64,000 nucleotides of DNA from Cladobotryum mycophilum (taxonomy: Eukaryota > Ascomycota > Sordariomycetes > Hypocreales > Hypocreaceae). Below are positions 11,523 to 23,841 of the stretch, in pieces. The translations under genes and the position numbers were made by a program. Every line of letters starts with the position of its first letter. Positions within the stretch are counted from its first letter, which is position 1. The notes beneath the pieces are model-generated. The model had not been told where the DNA came from, did not search any database, and worked only from the letters and a program-made list of their open reading frames with translations. The stretch spans positions 4,278,001-4,342,000 of the forward strand of contig CM071591.1 of assembly GCA_036429605.1 (NCBI GenBank). The letters run 5' to 3'.

Positions 11523-13096
11523 ATGTCGCCGTCACGAGAGCAAGTTGATCTGGTTTACCAAGTTGATCTCCTAGAGAGCATCCGCCAAGGGCTCCCAGTA
11601 CGAGCAAAACTCGGCAAGCCCACCAAGCAAAGGGATGCAGACTTGGAGTTCCTCGCTCAGGGGCCGAGGATGTTCGCCTGGGGAGATCCTGCAAAGAACC
11701 CTGACCTCACTAGGCCGGCCTATCAAATGTATATCAATCGGAGCATCATAGCCCAATTGGTAGAGTTACAGTCTGCACTATCTAAAGCGGCCACTAACAT
11801 CATCGGGCGATGGTTTGTGGATGAAGAGGCAAATTTCCCGGAGAGAATGCTAATTCAGGATAACGAGGAGCACTTGCTTAGGGTGTGTATGCCCAGTGAT
11901 GAGAGAACTTTTGTGAATTGAACTAAACCAGGCCCAGTGGGTAGCAGCATCGGGCGTCGTCCCACCATATGCTGGCAGGCAAGGCTGTTCACGGCCAGAC
12001 TTCCTCTTCAGTGCCGTCTCCAGAAAGCCGTTCCAGCCAGTCATTTGCGAGATTAATGCGCGATTTCCATACAACTCTTGGCTCCTCATGGGACCTCTAT
12101 CAGCCCCTTTCGATAAGTTGGGACTTGATAAAGCTGGGTTAAGGACAGGCCATGATCCCTTGGTAAGTCATGTCAAGCAAAACCCCCTACCCCGTGTTTC
12201 TGATGTTGACACTAGAAGCGAAGGCCCTTGAAGAGGCGATCTTCAAGCTTTTCGACTCGTCGCGGCCCGCGCATGTACTAATGGGGTCAGAGTGGCCCGG
12301 GTTCGATGTTCATCTTCTTCCTGCGTTGTTCAAGGCCAAAAATAGACCGACCATGCGGATCATCAGCCCAGCGGACCTGCATCTTACCCCTGATATCGAC
12401 TCACCAACGGGCTACCACCTCTCGTGCACGGTCAGGGACAGTGCTTCAGGCAGCGAAACTCAGGAGAGAGTCTGGCAGCTTAGTCTCGACATCGTGCAGG
12501 CCGAGCTGGGAGCCATTGACATGGACATTCTGAAGGAGATATCGCGCATATGCATCAATGATTTGCGGTCCATCTACTTGCTACATGATAAGCGCTTCAT
12601 GGGCATCATACTGGAGGAGATTGACAACATGGTAGAAGCTGGGACCATTGATACTACAGAAGCTAGGACTCTGCGAGAGGGTATTGCGCCGACATATCTC
12701 CCTGGCTCCGCCGGGTGGATATCAGCCATGGCTTCAGATTCCAGGGACAAGTTCATCCTGAAGAGTGCACGTGAAGGCGTAGGCAAAGGCCACGTCTTTG
12801 GACACAGCGTATCCCAAGAGGAATGGGATAGCTTACTTCAGAAAGCGGGCGAGGCTACGGAATTAGTTGACGGCAAAGCCTTTGCACTACAGAGAAGAGT
12901 CGACCAGGTTCAACTCGAGTCGCTTGATTGGCAAGGCGAATCCATGGATAACTTCCATCTCGTGGGCGCTTGGGCGGCGGTCAACGGGGTGTATCTTGGG
13001 ACTACGGGGATGAGACTGGCGGAGGACTTGTGCGTGCCGTTGGGACCAGGGGCCAGAGGCCTGAACATGTTTGCTGTCACTGATGTGGATGTGTGA
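11523..13096 (+). CDS. Unknown protein resembling circularly permuted ATP-grasp enzymes
   Basis: Exons 11523-11882, 11932-12162 and 12224-13096 give about 487 aa. The first intron is clean (GTGTGT to AAACCAG, phase 0). The acceptor of the second is uncertain. The best-looking site, ACACTAG ending about 12215, is out of phase, whereas GCGAAG at 12221-12223 keeps frame. One extra C in GATCCCTTG before the donor would make the better acceptor fit. The C-terminal half has FILKSAREGVGKGHVFG followed by VSQEEW, like the nucleotide-binding loop of CP-ATP-grasp proteins, then ALQRRVDQV and a Gly-rich end. The middle has VICEINARFPYNSW. Such enzymes join a carboxylate to an amine using ATP, often for peptide-like metabolites. 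The fold is inferred from motifs only; no substrate is suggested. Confidence 0.5.
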
Positions 13097-14072
13097 TGAT
13101 CTCCATGGGGTTTGAGCATGCAAGGATCATCAGAGGGAATGAGGGCTTTACCACTAGAAGCCCGGACCAGAGTTAAGCGCTTGCTTGGACGAATATGATT
13201 TGATGATGTATACGAAAGAGACTACGATGTGGACATGGCCACGTCTGCAAGCCGCACACGCCTCGACTCCCCTTCCAAGGCAGCAAGGATTTGGTCAAGT
13301 TGTCGTCGACTTTTCAGCCTGGGGGTGTATGTCACTACCGCCCCATTCCTTAGACCATTTCCTGTTGCCTGCTAAACCATGTGTTATTTCGCTTGAAGTT
13401 TCCTCTCAGAGTCAGGCCTCTTTTCCTAGGATGCAAGGGAGTTGGGGAGGTAGCAGCGAATTCCTCCCTTTTCCCACTAGTTGCAGTGGAGAGTCATGCA
13501 ATTGTTAGTTGATGCCACCCACGCTTCCTTTCTGCAAAGAGGAGAGGGTGTCGTTTGGACTAGAGCATGAGTGAGTTTTCATGGGTTATTAGTTCACAAA
13601 CTTTTGTGATGCATCATGCATGCATCATGCGCGCGAATGGTGGATGCTGAGGGGGGAGGGCGCGTATCCACGAACTGGTTCGTCTTCTTTTTTTCCCCGA
13701 GCCTTCTAGTGTCTCTGATTACAGAAAATGCCGAGTATTTGCCGAACTCAAGACACGGTTTTGCCGTCATTACGCGCAGCATCATTACTGAAAAGTCTTG
13801 AAAATGAGCTTGCGAATGCATTCTGCCTTGGGGTCATCGATTCTATTATAATATTGCCTTTTTTTTGTGGTGTTTGGCGACTTTTTTGCGAAAAAGATTT
13901 TTAATGTTCGAATCTCAGGTTACACAAATGCCATCTCCAGCCTTGTCTAGACGCGCCCAAACCGGGAAATTGCAAGGGTCTGGCGCCAAAGGGACCCCCT
14001 CACACGCTCACAAAGCACACAAGTGGCGCTTCGGCGTTCCAATTCTGACTGGCGATTGGATCATCTCGTGTG

Positions 14073-14111
14073 AGATGACATGACATGACATGACAGGACA
14101 GGACAGGACGG
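14073..14111 (+). repeat. Pentanucleotide tandem ATGAC changing to AGGAC
   Basis: About four ATGAC units followed by about three AGGAC units, without interruption. The gradual unit change is typical of an evolving microsatellite. Confidence 0.75.
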
Positions 14112-15164
14112 GCTCTGGGGAAGGACAATGCGGAGCCGCATGTCGCTCATCGAGTGCCGAAAGCGACATGCCCCAGAGTTGATGGAGGGGGTGTAAGTGG
14201 CACTAGGATGGACGGATGTGGTCTTCCTTACTGTTAGTGTTTGCAAGGTTCATGCATTTGGCATTGCATCAGGCAATCACCAACCGCAGCCGTCGCAAAC
14301 TAGGGCGAGGGAACGAGAGCGAGCGAGTGAGTGAGAGAGAAAGACAGAGAGATAAAGATGGAGGGTGTGGGCGCGGGCACGGGCGCGGGCGCGGGCACCT
14401 CGTCGGTGAAGAGACGAAGGTCGCTTCGAGAAGGATGTGATGTTCGCCGACCTTTGGTCAGTTTTGCGGCGGATATCTCCCTCCCTTTCATCATCTCCGA
14501 TCTGTATGTGCTAAACAAGCGTGACAAGTTGGGCTGCAGCAAGAAACTGCAGACGCTAATGACTCGGTGACATATCGCAAACCATCAAGGTTTCGTCTTG
14601 TTGATGGATGTGATGTTGGTCGATGGAGCTTCTTTTTCGATCCAGGGGCTTATCCCCTAACTTGGCCTATAAGAGGGCTGAATGGCGTCGATGTGTTCAC
14701 GGCGAGGGAGTGGATGTAGGGTACTTGCGAGCAAAGTACCGACTACCAATGGGTCTAGTCGGTCGAGTTTTACTCGAAATAGCCATAGTTTGTGCACCTT
14801 TTACGCACGTTTCAATCGGGTGGTTGCGTTCCGGTTAGTGTCGTTTGTTGGTGGCGGCAGAGTTGCGGAGGGCGGCCATCAAGTCGCGATCTGGACGATT
14901 CATATAGGTTCTAACGACCGTTGACAAAGCCCTTTTTTTACTACTACTTGAAAGCACACCCCCCCCCCTTCTCCCCCTTGTTGACCGTTGGTGGCGGACA
15001 GAAACTAGGGCTGGTGACATTCAGGAAACCTTGCACGCCTTGCACGCCTTGCATTGGCGTTTGGTCACGTTCTAAAATGGTGGGCGTGTACAATGGCATT
15101 CTTACTGATTGGCTTGTTGGTTTGAAGTTGACCATGGTCCATGACCACGTCCTTTACCTTAACT

Positions 15165-15240
15165 TTGCCTTGGCTTGACTTGACTTGGCCTGGCTTGACT
15201 TGACTTGGCCTGGCTTGACTTGGCCTGGCCTGACCTGGCC
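15165..15240 (+). repeat. Imperfect 20-bp tandem repeat of TTGACTTGGCCTGGC type
   Basis: Roughly three copies of a 20-bp unit (TTGACTTGACTTGGCCTGGC) built from TTGAC and TGGCC sub-units. The minus strand shows the same as CAAGTCAAGCC blocks. Confidence 0.7.
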
Positions 15241-16306
15241 GATGCATGCATGCATACTGCAGCTAGTAGCTGCAACGCACTCCTCTCACTCACTCCCCCT
15301 CATCTACGTAGTATTCCCGGGTTCATCTCGTACCCGAAACGACTGGTCCAAGTCCGGCACTCGCTGTTATGCATTGAGGTCGATCACATCTGGGCAAACT
15401 CACCGGAATGTGTCCGAGTTCAGCTTTCGACCTTTGTTGATGTCGGGGAAGGGCATCCGGTGACGGGTTGCTCGTGATGTGATGTCTACAAGCAGCATCT
15501 GCCGAGCGTTTCTCTCTCCTTTTTTTCCTTTTCTCTTTTTAAGCTGGCTTCAAACTTTAGCAGAAACCGCTAATGCACCACACAACTCTATCTCCCACTT
15601 CATCTACGAGTCAGGTTTTACTCATGACGATGTTATGACTAGAGAGAGTCGGTTAAGGAGGAGGCTAGACTAGGCATTGAAGGGCGGGAGCATCGGCTTT
15701 TGAGAGCTTACGAAGCGACACTATTTTAGAAGGTGATACTAAGACGATTTCTATTTGTCAAGACGAAGATGCCGAAATACCGCAGCAATTAAGACCACAA
15801 GGGGCTGGGTTGTGTGAAGAAATCGTCGATTCATCATAGGGTAGGTGGGTTCTAAGATGTAGATGCGGCAGTTGAATGTTGATTGCGTGATTTTGGACTT
15901 GCATGCAACTAGGTAACTTTAGTATAGCCTCATGTGGTTTTGTGTGGGCTTTGCCTGTCCACAGCCACTTGCTGTAAGAATGGCACCGTTGAGATTTGAT
16001 GAACTTTGTAGATGAGTTAACATGAAGATGGAATGGTTCCGTATGAAGATGCGGGTGATGAGGATCTCTAGGGTGGTGTTGGGGTGATGTTTGGTTTGAG
16101 AGTATCACATAGTCAAGATTCTTCAATAAAGGACAATAGACATTGAGGGTGGTGTGTAAAGGTGGTGACAGTTCACTTGTAGATTGTCGTAGATATGACA
16201 AACAATTACTTGTTACTAGGTAGCACGGGCGAGAAGAACTAGTCCTGGTGAATGATGAAAATAAGATGATGCAGATTTACGAAGTTGCATGTGTGATACA
16301 ATCGCG

Positions 16307-16396
16307 AGAGAAGAGAGGGGGGAGGTAAAGAGGAAGAGAGAGAGGAAGAGAGAGAGGAAGAAAGGGAGAGAGAAAGGAGAGAGAGAGAGAGAGAGT
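16307..16396 (+). repeat. Polypurine GA-rich tract
   Basis: About 90 nt of nearly pure purine on the plus strand, with repeated GAGAGAGGAAGA units ending in (GA)n. Long frames over this tract are compositional artefacts. Confidence 0.7.
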
Positions 16397-17892
16397 GCGT
16401 GTGTGCAAGCAAAAAGAAGAATCACGAACAAGCAAGGGATAGAAACCAACTCTTCCAAATATATAATTACCACCCTAGACTGCAAGCCGCATGGTAGATG
16501 CGAAAGCCTCTTACGGTGGTATGTTATCAGGCATATAGTTACAAAATTAGAGAAGTAAGTAGTGAAGGGATCATGAACTCTTTTGCAGAGGTAAACGATA
16601 AAGAGCAAAAATGGAGAAATGTGAAAAGAATAGGATGGGTGCGGATGCTAGAAGTAGCACAAGGCGATGGACGATCAAGATTAGGAGTAGAACATGCACT
16701 TCTGCTATTACACAGGTCTAAGCCCTCGCGTCACTCGTCTCTCCACACGTCCAATCAGCTCCTAAGACAACATGAGAGTCTAACAATGCCAGTGACGACA
16801 ACATGGGCTTCCCCTTTCAGATGTAAAAGCATCAATGAATGGCTGTTGGGCACCCTGAGTTTCATGCAGGGACGTTTGCGGGTAGGGCCGTACCGGGTAG
16901 TGTGTTGTGTCACTGACGGGGGGAAATGACATTTTGTGGCACTTGAACATGATTTTGGCTGTGACTGATGAGCTATTTGAACCCGTTGATTGAATGAATG
17001 AGTTGATTGATTGCCTATTCAGTGATTTTGGGGGAGAATATGAGGCGTCATGCCTTGCGTCCCCTCCTTGTAGAGTTTCTTTGTTTCTTTGTTTCGACGC
17101 TGCAATTGCATGATGACAAAATTGAGGTTGCTTGCTTGTCGATATCGATTAGTATCGATAAGGAAATCGGAGATTGAGAGCGTCATCGTCATGGCTAATT
17201 TTAGCGCGATTGGGGTGGTTCCTGCATTACGGGGGGTCTTGGCTCCTGTAATTCTGTGCAAACTCGTATGGATATAAAGGATCACCTTGGGATGCGCCTG
17301 GAGAGTTTGCTTTCTATTTAGGTAGGTAGTAGCCATGATTGTTCGTCACCTGCTATAGAGTGCATTTTTCTTTCTATAATGATTCCATCCTTCCTCGTAC
17401 TTTGGGCTACAGCTGTCTCGTAACCGCTTGCGCCGTCGCTCGTAATGGGCAAGTAGACTGCAACCTTTGCAGCACCTTCACCCACTAAAGCGTGTCGTGA
17501 CGTATGGAATACGAGGTACTTGTGTGCGCGCATCAACTCTGCGGTGGGAGCATGTACTCCGTATGAACGATGCAAACTTCATACATGTCAGGCGCCTTTG
17601 CTTCGGAAAGCAGGAAGCAATCGCATTTATCCTCCAGGGCTTCCTCCGTATTTTATTTCAAGGCATCGATCGTGATGTTGTCCTCTTCAACTCACTAATA
17701 CTACAGCCAGCCAGCTCATCAATCGGCCGAGACATGTCAACCTCCCAGATTCATCACGAGTTATGGAGTACAAGCAATTTAACGGGGATTCGTTAATCGG
17801 AGTAAGAAAAAATCTCATGCACAGCCTCCCCACTAGTGCTCAAAATAGCTGAAAACGGCTTGGACGGTACTCGGGGATTCGCAGACAATTTC

Positions 17893-17920
17893 CCCTGACC
17901 TGACCTGACCTGACCTGACC
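17893..17920 (+). repeat. CCTGA pentanucleotide tandem
   Basis: About five perfect CCTGA units about 800 bp upstream of the flavin-carrier start. It resembles the other GAC-containing pentamers in this gene-free region. Confidence 0.75.
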
Positions 17921-18726
17921 AGTGGCCTTGCTTTGCTTGCTTTGCCTAACCTCGTATCCGTTCGTGCCGATTTATCCAATCCGGGCAAAACGAAACGAAT
18001 GAAACAAGAGAATTTGCGGGGGGAGAGGATCCCATGGATACGATCAGCAAAGGCTTTGCTGGGTCCAGTTCAGTTCCGTCGTCAGCAAACTGAACCGTGG
18101 ACCGATTGTCGCGCGCTGCTGAAACGAGCCTACCTTACCTCTTTACACAGCACAGCCACCAGTCAGTCACTCGTTCTAGACGAACGTAATTCAATCCATT
18201 TTCCAATTCGTTTCTTGACAACAACAACAACTTCCCCATCACCACCTCCATCGAAACCGCCCCGACTTCGTTATCCATTTGGATGGACCGTCGGTATTGG
18301 GATCAATTATTTTCTTCGTTATGAAACTTTCCACTCGCTTTATTCCCTCGCTTTGTTGATCTTTTTGCTCTACTCTCCCATTTTCGCTTCTCGAGCCAAA
18401 CCGGCCCCCCCCCCCTGACTTGTTTCGCGCCGACAAAGAATCGATCCAATCCGACCCGATCCGAAATCTGCGACTTTCCTCGTCGAATGCCACGATTTAT
18501 TGTTGTACGATAAAAACAAAAAAGAAATTGTTTGATACGATTACGGCTTGGTTTTACTTGGTTTTTCTTCTTCTTTCTTTTTCTTCCTCTCCATTTATTT
18601 CGACTTTGGAAGACAGCGACGAGGCGTTTCGCGGGACGGACGACTCTCTGCTCGACCTGGTGAAGTCGCTCCATCGACACACTCTTTCACCAATCACATT
18701 ACGCTTCCTCCAACACATCCGGCATC

Positions 18727-21013
18727 ATGTGGTTCCCTTCTAGGATAGCATCTGTACTGGCGGCGACGGCCTTGGTGCTGTCGCCAGTGTCCGCCGAGAA
18801 GATGCTCGTGTCCAACTCGCTCAACACTTGTCAGGAGAATTCGGGTTTCTCGGCTAGTTTGTTCAACGTCGTGTACACACCAAACAACAATACCGCTAGT
18901 GTCAATATGATGGCCAGATCTACAGTACAAGGCAAGGTCATGTTCGATGTCACTGCCTCCGCCTATGGTTACACATTCTTGCGAACAACTTTGGATCCGT
19001 GTAAAATGAACCTTCCCGGTTTATGCCCCATGAGCTCCGGAGATATCCCTGTTCCTTTCAATATTCCCGTTTCCAACGACGCCGCAAAGAAAATCCCAGG
19101 CATTGCATATAACATTCCCGACTTGGACGCCAGTATCACGGTCCGCATCAACCTGACTAGCACCGGCGAAAGTATTGCCTGTGTCCAGGCCAACATCTCC
19201 AATGGAAAGACTGTCGATTTAACCGGCGTCAAATGGGCTACTGCTGCCATCGCAGGCCTCGCTCTCGTCGCGTCTGCCATCGTCAACGGTCTCGGACATT
19301 CCAATACAGCTGCCCATATTGCTGCCAACTCTCTTTCCCTTTTCGGTTACTTCCAATCTCAGGCCATCGTTGGTCTCACTGGCGTTCATCTGCCACCTAT
19401 CGCGCAGTCTTGGACCCAGAACTTCCAGTGGGCCATGGGCATTATCCATGTCAACTTTATGCAAGTCATCTTTACCTGGTATCAGCGAGCAACTGGTGGT
19501 ACGGCTGCCGATATTTTCGATTCCCTCAGGACCTCGTCCGTGCAAGTCCAGAAGCGAAGTGATGTTGTCGCCCAAGTCGGCACGAATATCCTTAGCCGCA
19601 GCTTCGCCATGATGCCCAAGGCCGCCGTCAATGTCTTCAAACTCGCAAGGCGTGGCAATGTAACTCGCGGCAATGGAAGCTTCATTGTTTACGGTATTCA
19701 GCGCGTGGCATTTAGGTCGCACATTGAAACGACAAATCTGTTCATGACGGGACTGACCTTTTTCTGGCTGTTCGGTATTCTTACGCTTCTCGGCGTCGCA
19801 TTGTTCAAGGGCATTTGCGAGCTGTGTGCCAAGCAAGGCTGGATGAAGAGCGACAAGTTTCTCGACTTCCGTAATGGTTGGCGAACTGTTCTTAAGGGTA
19901 TCCTCTTCCGTGTCGCTCTCATTGGCTTTCCTCAACTCGCCATCTTCTGTCTCTGGGAATTCACGCAGGTCGACTCCCCCGCCGAGGTGGTCCTGGCCGT
20001 TTTCTATCTCTTCTGCCCGCTCGTCGCACTGGTTTGGGGCGCCAGCAAAGTCATTCTTATTGCCAGACGCTCCATTGCCATGCATGGCAACCCAGCCTAT
20101 ATCCTATACTCGGATCCTCAAACATTGAACAAGTGGGGTTTCCTGTACATTCAGTTCAGGGCTTCCGCTTATTACTTTATTGGGCCATTCCTTGGATATA
20201 CGCTCATCAAAGCCATGTTTGTGGCCTTTGGGCAAAAGAGTGGTATTACTCAAGCCGTTGCCTTCATCATCATCGAGGCTGCGGCCTTGATTGCTACCTC
20301 GGTTCTTCGCCCTTATATGGACAAGAAAACAAACTCATTCAACATCGCCATCTGCGTTGTCAACTTCCTCAATGCTATTTTCCTTCTCATCTTCACTAAT
20401 GTCTTTGGCGCACCGCAGCTTGCGGTTGGTGTCGTCGGCGTTGTTCTCTTCATTCTTAATGCTGCCTTTTCGCTCATTTTAGTCTTTATGGTTATCATTT
20501 CCACTACCATTTCAATCTTCCGCAAGAACCCTGATGCCCGATATCAGTACATGGCAGATGATCGTGCTTCCTTTATGAAATCACAGACTCAGCTCAATGC
20601 TTCCATGGAGCTGGATGCTTTGGCCGCTACCGCCCGAGGCGAGAAGTCTACTTTCAACTTGAAGTCTGATAACGAGTCTCTGTCGTCCGAAGACCTCCGC
20701 CATCGTGCAGGTTCAGTCAATGCTTCCTTCATGGCGCCGCATCCCTCAGGTTCCCAGCAATCGTTCCAACCAGCCCCCGTTAACCCAGCCATACCCCTTT
20801 TCCCAGCCCACGATCAACGCTCCCAAAGCCCGCTCAACCGATCCGCGTCACCACTCAGCAGCCAGCAAAGGTCGATTGACAACGTCAGCCCGGCTGGTTA
20901 TCGCCTGCAAAACAGTACTAGGTAAGCAAAGATCAAGCAGTCTGCATTTACTTGCAAAGCTAACGGGATCATTCTTCAGTCCTTGGCAGCGTGGTGCCGG
21001 CTATGAGCACTAA
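18727..21013 (+). CDS. Flavin carrier / TRP-like membrane protein (FLC family)
   Basis: Exons 18727-20921 and 20980-21013 encode about 742 aa. A signal peptide (cut near VSAEK) precedes a lumenal ML-like, Cys-containing domain of about 140 residues with NVVYTPNNNTASVN. Multiple membrane segments of the TRP-like domain run from about residue 170 to 600. They include VDLTGVKWATAAIAGLALV and WTQNFQWAMGIIHVNFMQ, both characteristic of fungal FLC proteins. The cytosolic tail is Ser/Pro/Gln-rich. Splicing of the small last exon adds SPWQRGAGYEH, a typical FLC end. Family members act in FAD import into the ER, calcium homeostasis and cell-wall integrity; which applies here is not visible. The ATG directly precedes the signal peptide. 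Confidence 0.9.
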
Positions 21014-21663
21014 TCGATATTATTTCTACAATTTTGGATAACTGCGCGTTGCAGCAGGAATCCTGATAGAACATACACTTTATGCCATCCGATCCAACTT
21101 GCTTGAAATATTTATTGGAGTTTCTGGGTTTTAGGAGATGATATAGCGGCTTCGTCGTCTACTCGACAAGCGCAGTCAAAGTTACAAACAGGATCGAATT
21201 GGGCGGAAAGAAAGCATTAGAGAGGAGCAAGCCGCGATACGAGAGATGAACACATCGAAAGTACTGTATGCGAGGGCGGATATTCGAAGCATGAGATTTT
21301 CTGGTTTTGCAACTACACTGGTCGAAATGGAGTAATCTGCGTTGTGGCAATTGGCAGCGGGATACAACCTCTCAGCACTTCCCTGTTGGAAAAATCTTGT
21401 GGAGGAGACCGTGACAAGCGACCGAGGATTGTCATGAAAGTGACCTGTATGAGCATCAAGCTCGTCCCTCTACCGGTTCCAACAAAGATATCGGCTACAA
21501 AGTCGAAAGGGCGTACGATTTATAATCTCAGTTGGATAGAGCGTGTTTATGCGTACGATAGACCTAACAAAGGACCAACAGGTCCCTGACATTTTCATTA
21601 TCCATACTTCTCCCCTGGAATGTGACACTTTCATCAAAACTTCTTACATGCAAAACATCATCT
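21014..21663. other. Convergent intergenic region
   Basis: The 3' flanks of the flavin-carrier gene (plus) and HET gene (minus) meet here. No gene seen. Confidence 0.5.
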
Positions 21664-23841
21664 CTATACTAACACAATAGTCATGGGCTTGGCATCTTCA
21701 TACCAACCTCTGGGTAGATTGGTAATATTCCCAATTCTCTCCATGCATCCGAGATGGTCCTCTGATAGGGTCAAGACGAGCCCGACATGATCATAATGCG
21801 TAACACCGGTCCTGCCCGTGCAAAAGACAAACGCACCAGCCGTTAGTGTGCCACCGGGCATGCTTCCCATTGAGACGCTGTACCGCCGTAGCATAGGGGT
21901 AATGGGGTTGAGATCATTGTGAGTGGTTGGCACGAGCCGGCCGTCGCCCATGAACCATTGTTCTGCTGATGTCTGGCCGTCTGGTTTTATGTAATAGGCA
22001 TGGTGTTGGTGATCCTGCCGGACCACGCAGGGGATGATGCGTCCTGTGAGTTTGATGCGGCCGGAGCTCACGGCTCCGTAGGGATTGGCGCCGTCAACGG
22101 CGCATACTGCTTCGTCAACCGTGGCTAGGGGCTCAAATTGATTGAAGTGGTTCCATAGGACGCCATGGTTGAGGGACGCCCAGGACCAAGAGGGGGCTTG
22201 CTGCTGGTCGGATGGGTAGGTCATTGTCATTCCTGTGCGGCCGTTGCAGGGCATGGCTTGCCAGAGGAGATCGATGAGGAGAGGTTTGCGCCACAGACCG
22301 GCCAAGTATTCATCCGTGCTGGCTTGGGGCGTCAGGGAAGCGATACCAGAGGCGGCGGGTAGCTTGTCTGATGCGTAAGTCAGTTGACGCGAGGTGTATG
22401 ACTTGATGATCATGCGCCACTTGGTATCATCTTGAATTGCCATGGATGGATCTGGCTGCGCTAGGGAGTATGCCCTGTCGGAATCATCGCTGCGTCTGTG
22501 TGTTTTGCATTCAAAGATGAGTGCCCCAGGGGCGAAATGCAACGCGCGAGATGCGAGGAAGGACTCTTGGAAGCACCAGCTGCGCTTGTACAACGGCCCA
22601 ACGCGCTTGAGCGTAGCCCAAGTCTCAGTGAAGGGGGGATCGAACTCTCCGTAGTCTAGGGGCGCTGCGAGGAGGGTTCTCCTGCGGGCCATGATGGGGA
22701 CGCGCGCGCCGGACGGGGCGTCAAAGTGGATTGTCTTTGTGTCCCATTCTTCTTCCCTGGGAGCGAGAAAGGGATGCTCCGGCTTGGATGAGGATGCGCC
22801 TATAATGACGAGGAAGGCTTCTTGGTAGATGGTACCCATCTGAGCGGCCTCTTGCTGCCAGTCTAGCTTGCTGTCCTGGATGATGCAGAGGGAGTCGATC
22901 CAGAGCCAGGTGATGGAGAGGCTACGGCAGACTTGGATGGCGTCCTTGAAAGTAGGCGGCAGAGCAGAAAAGTCGATGCTCTGCTTCATGTCATTGATGC
23001 TTGAGCTCATGAGCTTCAGGGGTTGCGATCCTCCCCAGCAGTGACTGAGAGCAGCCCATTTAGCTGAGGGTGGAGGCGAATCGCACAGCCTGATGTCCTT
23101 TTCATCCTCGCCAAGGACTAATAGTCGGGTAGGGACAAAAGCTGGCGATTTCCTGCCGCATTCTGGATGCTCGCCGAGGCATTGGGCGATGCACTGCCGG
23201 GCAAACCGCATACAGCTCGCATCCCGAGTGTCCATGATACGCGGAGCAACAAGTCCCATGGTAGGAAGGCCAGGGGTAGAGAGCTCATCGCCCGTCACGC
23301 AAAACATTTCCACGTCTGCGCGGGGATGCATGACATTGGGATCGTGAACGAAGCTCCCAGAGCAGTTTATCACGAGGGGAGAGCCCTGGTGGATCATGAG
23401 GCCGACGCTGAGATGCATGCCATTTTTGGTGTCTGTGATCCAGGACATGTACTCGTCGATGAAGAACAAGTCGAGGACGTCGCAGACTAACCGGCAATAC
23501 CGGCAATCACGAATGGGTTTCCCAGTCTTTTTGTCGACATCACGAACCTGAAGCAAGACCTTTGTTTCAATATCGGGGATGAAGAGCGCAGGCTCCTTGA
23601 CGATCTGCGTCAGAGGTTGACGGCCATCGAAGCGAGTCCAGCGGCCCGCCGATCTGGGCGTCTTGCCGAGGGTGTCCTCATGACCAAAGGGCTGCAAGTT
23701 ATTGCAGATTGGGCAGATGCCCGTCCAGGAACTGGTGATGTGGCGTTTGAGGAACGCGCCCGCCCATATGCCAGTGTGGGCGATGGTGCGGGTCGCTTGG
23801 AGGAAACCGCCTGACGCGGAATGTGACGATGATTCTTGCAT
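21664..23841 (-). CDS. HET-domain (heterokaryon incompatibility type) protein
   Basis: A single-exon protein of 725 aa. The HET domain (about residues 262-430) carries its three hallmark blocks: KWAALSHCWGGSQPLKL, LPPTFKDAIQVCRSL then WLWIDSLCIIQDS, and WQQEAAQMGTIYQEAFLVII. Further conserved pieces are GPLYKRSWCFQESFLASR and, near the end, QAPSWSWASL. Before the domain lie CxxC pairs (CPIC about residue 43, CRYC about 113) that could bind metal. HET proteins trigger cell death when incompatible hyphae fuse, but most family members have no known partner. There is no NACHT, WD-repeat or other fused module. The start is the ATG at 23841. Confidence 0.9.
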   Translation of the reverse strand: MQESSSHSASGGFLQATRTIAHTGIWAGAFLKRHITSSWTGICPICNNLQPFGHEDTLGKTPRSAGRWTRFDGRQPLTQIVKEPALFIPDIETKVLLQVRDVDKKTGKPIRDCRYCRLVCDVLDLFFIDEYMSWITDTKNGMHLSVGLMIHQGSPLVINCSGSFVHDPNVMHPRADVEMFCVTGDELSTPGLPTMGLVAPRIMDTRDASCMRFARQCIAQCLGEHPECGRKSPAFVPTRLLVLGEDEKDIRLCDSPPPSAKWAALSHCWGGSQPLKLMSSSINDMKQSIDFSALPPTFKDAIQVCRSLSITWLWIDSLCIIQDSKLDWQQEAAQMGTIYQEAFLVIIGASSSKPEHPFLAPREEEWDTKTIHFDAPSGARVPIMARRRTLLAAPLDYGEFDPPFTETWATLKRVGPLYKRSWCFQESFLASRALHFAPGALIFECKTHRRSDDSDRAYSLAQPDPSMAIQDDTKWRMIIKSYTSRQLTYASDKLPAASGIASLTPQASTDEYLAGLWRKPLLIDLLWQAMPCNGRTGMTMTYPSDQQQAPSWSWASLNHGVLWNHFNQFEPLATVDEAVCAVDGANPYGAVSSGRIKLTGRIIPCVVRQDHQHHAYYIKPDGQTSAEQWFMGDGRLVPTTHNDLNPITPMLRRYSVSMGSMPGGTLTAGAFVFCTGRTGVTHYDHVGLVLTLSEDHLGCMERIGNITNLPRGWYEDAKPMTIVLV

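Larger units (their letters stand above)
13097..18726. other. 5.6-kb region without recognisable genes
   Basis: I see no gene with coding character on either strand. Frames are short, repetitive and without homology. The stretch contains several distinct short tandem repeats (separate entries), homopolymers (C8 near 14960 and 18407) and GA-rich DNA. Its right end is probably the promoter and a long leader of the flavin-carrier gene. A non-coding RNA cannot be excluded. Confidence 0.5.

Noticed and set aside
13905..13925. Possible tRNA T-arm (GTTCGAATC)
   Set aside because: No cloverleaf can be made from the surrounding sequence.
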